From Parvibaculaceae bacterium Mf 1.05b.01 (GTDB lineage: Bacteria; Pseudomonadota; Alphaproteobacteria; Parvibaculales; Parvibaculaceae), in contig BAOK01000002.1 in NCBI GenBank assembly GCA_000509225.1, forward strand, positions 914,501-978,500: a DNA stretch of 64,000 nt, read 5' to 3'. Both the position numbers and the translations under genes were made by a program. The notes beneath the pieces were generated by a model that ran no database searches, was not told the DNA's origin, and saw only the letters and a program-made list of their open reading frames with translations. Shown here piece by piece: positions 63,898-64,000 of this stretch. Every line of letters starts with the position of its first letter. Within the stretch, counting starts at the first letter, position 1.

Positions 63898-64000
63898 TTA
63901 GGCTTACAGTCGTTTTTTAGATCACATGACGGTGAACGAGAATGTGACTAGAGGCGCGTATTCGTGATTTCCACTTGAGGGGTTCCATCCCCATTCTCTT

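Overview
The window reads as chromosomal DNA from an alphaproteobacterium. The evidence is alphaproteobacterial-style core genes (gltBD, kdsD, galU, MoxR/VWA, SPFH/NfeD), several acyl-CoA metabolism enzymes, and extragenic palindromes of a type common in this class. A Parvibaculum-like lineage is my guess from gene content and from the CCGGAACAAGTCCGG-type repeats; it is not proven. No tRNA, rRNA, CRISPR array or insertion sequence was found.

Layout. 1-6.1 kb: end of a membrane dipeptidase, an MFS transporter, and a two-gene RND efflux system. 6.4-13.6 kb: aldehyde dehydrogenase; a substrate-binding lipoprotein directly followed by a membrane GGDEF-EAL protein; two overlapping acyl-CoA dehydrogenases. 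13.7-24.8 kb: zinc alcohol dehydrogenase, SPFH/NfeD pair, chemotaxis receptor with a membrane-embedded sensor, crotonase, cardiolipin synthase, TonB receptor, rhomboid protease, bacterioferritin and its ferredoxin. 24.9-31.7 kb: envelope polysaccharide genes (kdsD, outer-membrane barrel, galU, manC, VanZ-like) and a lytic transglycosylase. 31.8-38.6 kb: nitronate monooxygenase-like enzyme, a repeat cluster, a methyltransferase, a stand-alone reverse transcriptase with a 312-nt upstream gap, a FadB-like fusion enzyme and a DoxX protein. 49.4-64 kb: MoxR ATPase/VWA pair, an SGNH-SGNH-MBOAT O-acylation cluster, gltBD, and a small secreted protein.

The most unusual region is 38.5-49.4 kb: three tandem copies of one divergent gene pair. 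In each pair the minus-strand gene encodes an outer-membrane autotransporter-type beta-barrel with a signal peptide, a Pro/Thr linker and a variable charged coiled-coil stalk. The plus-strand gene encodes a regulator with an N-terminal hormone-sensitive-lipase-type alpha/beta-hydrolase fold, a PAS-like middle and a C-terminal LuxR-type HTH. In all three regulators the catalytic positions are substituted (GDSAG Ser to Thr, the HGGG His to Tyr, and the His of the triad to Glu or Ser), so the fold is probably a ligand sensor and not an esterase. Each divergent promoter carries one 7-4-7 inverted repeat (consensus MTCAYCA-N4-TGRTGAK) lying 61-62 nt upstream of the barrel start. Together this looks like a self-contained ligand-responsive system controlling variable surface proteins. 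I know of no described system with this architecture.

Other points of interest are the reverse transcriptase with its candidate non-coding RNA region, and the substrate-binding lipoprotein/c-di-GMP enzyme pair, which resembles Vibrio NspS/MbaA in arrangement.
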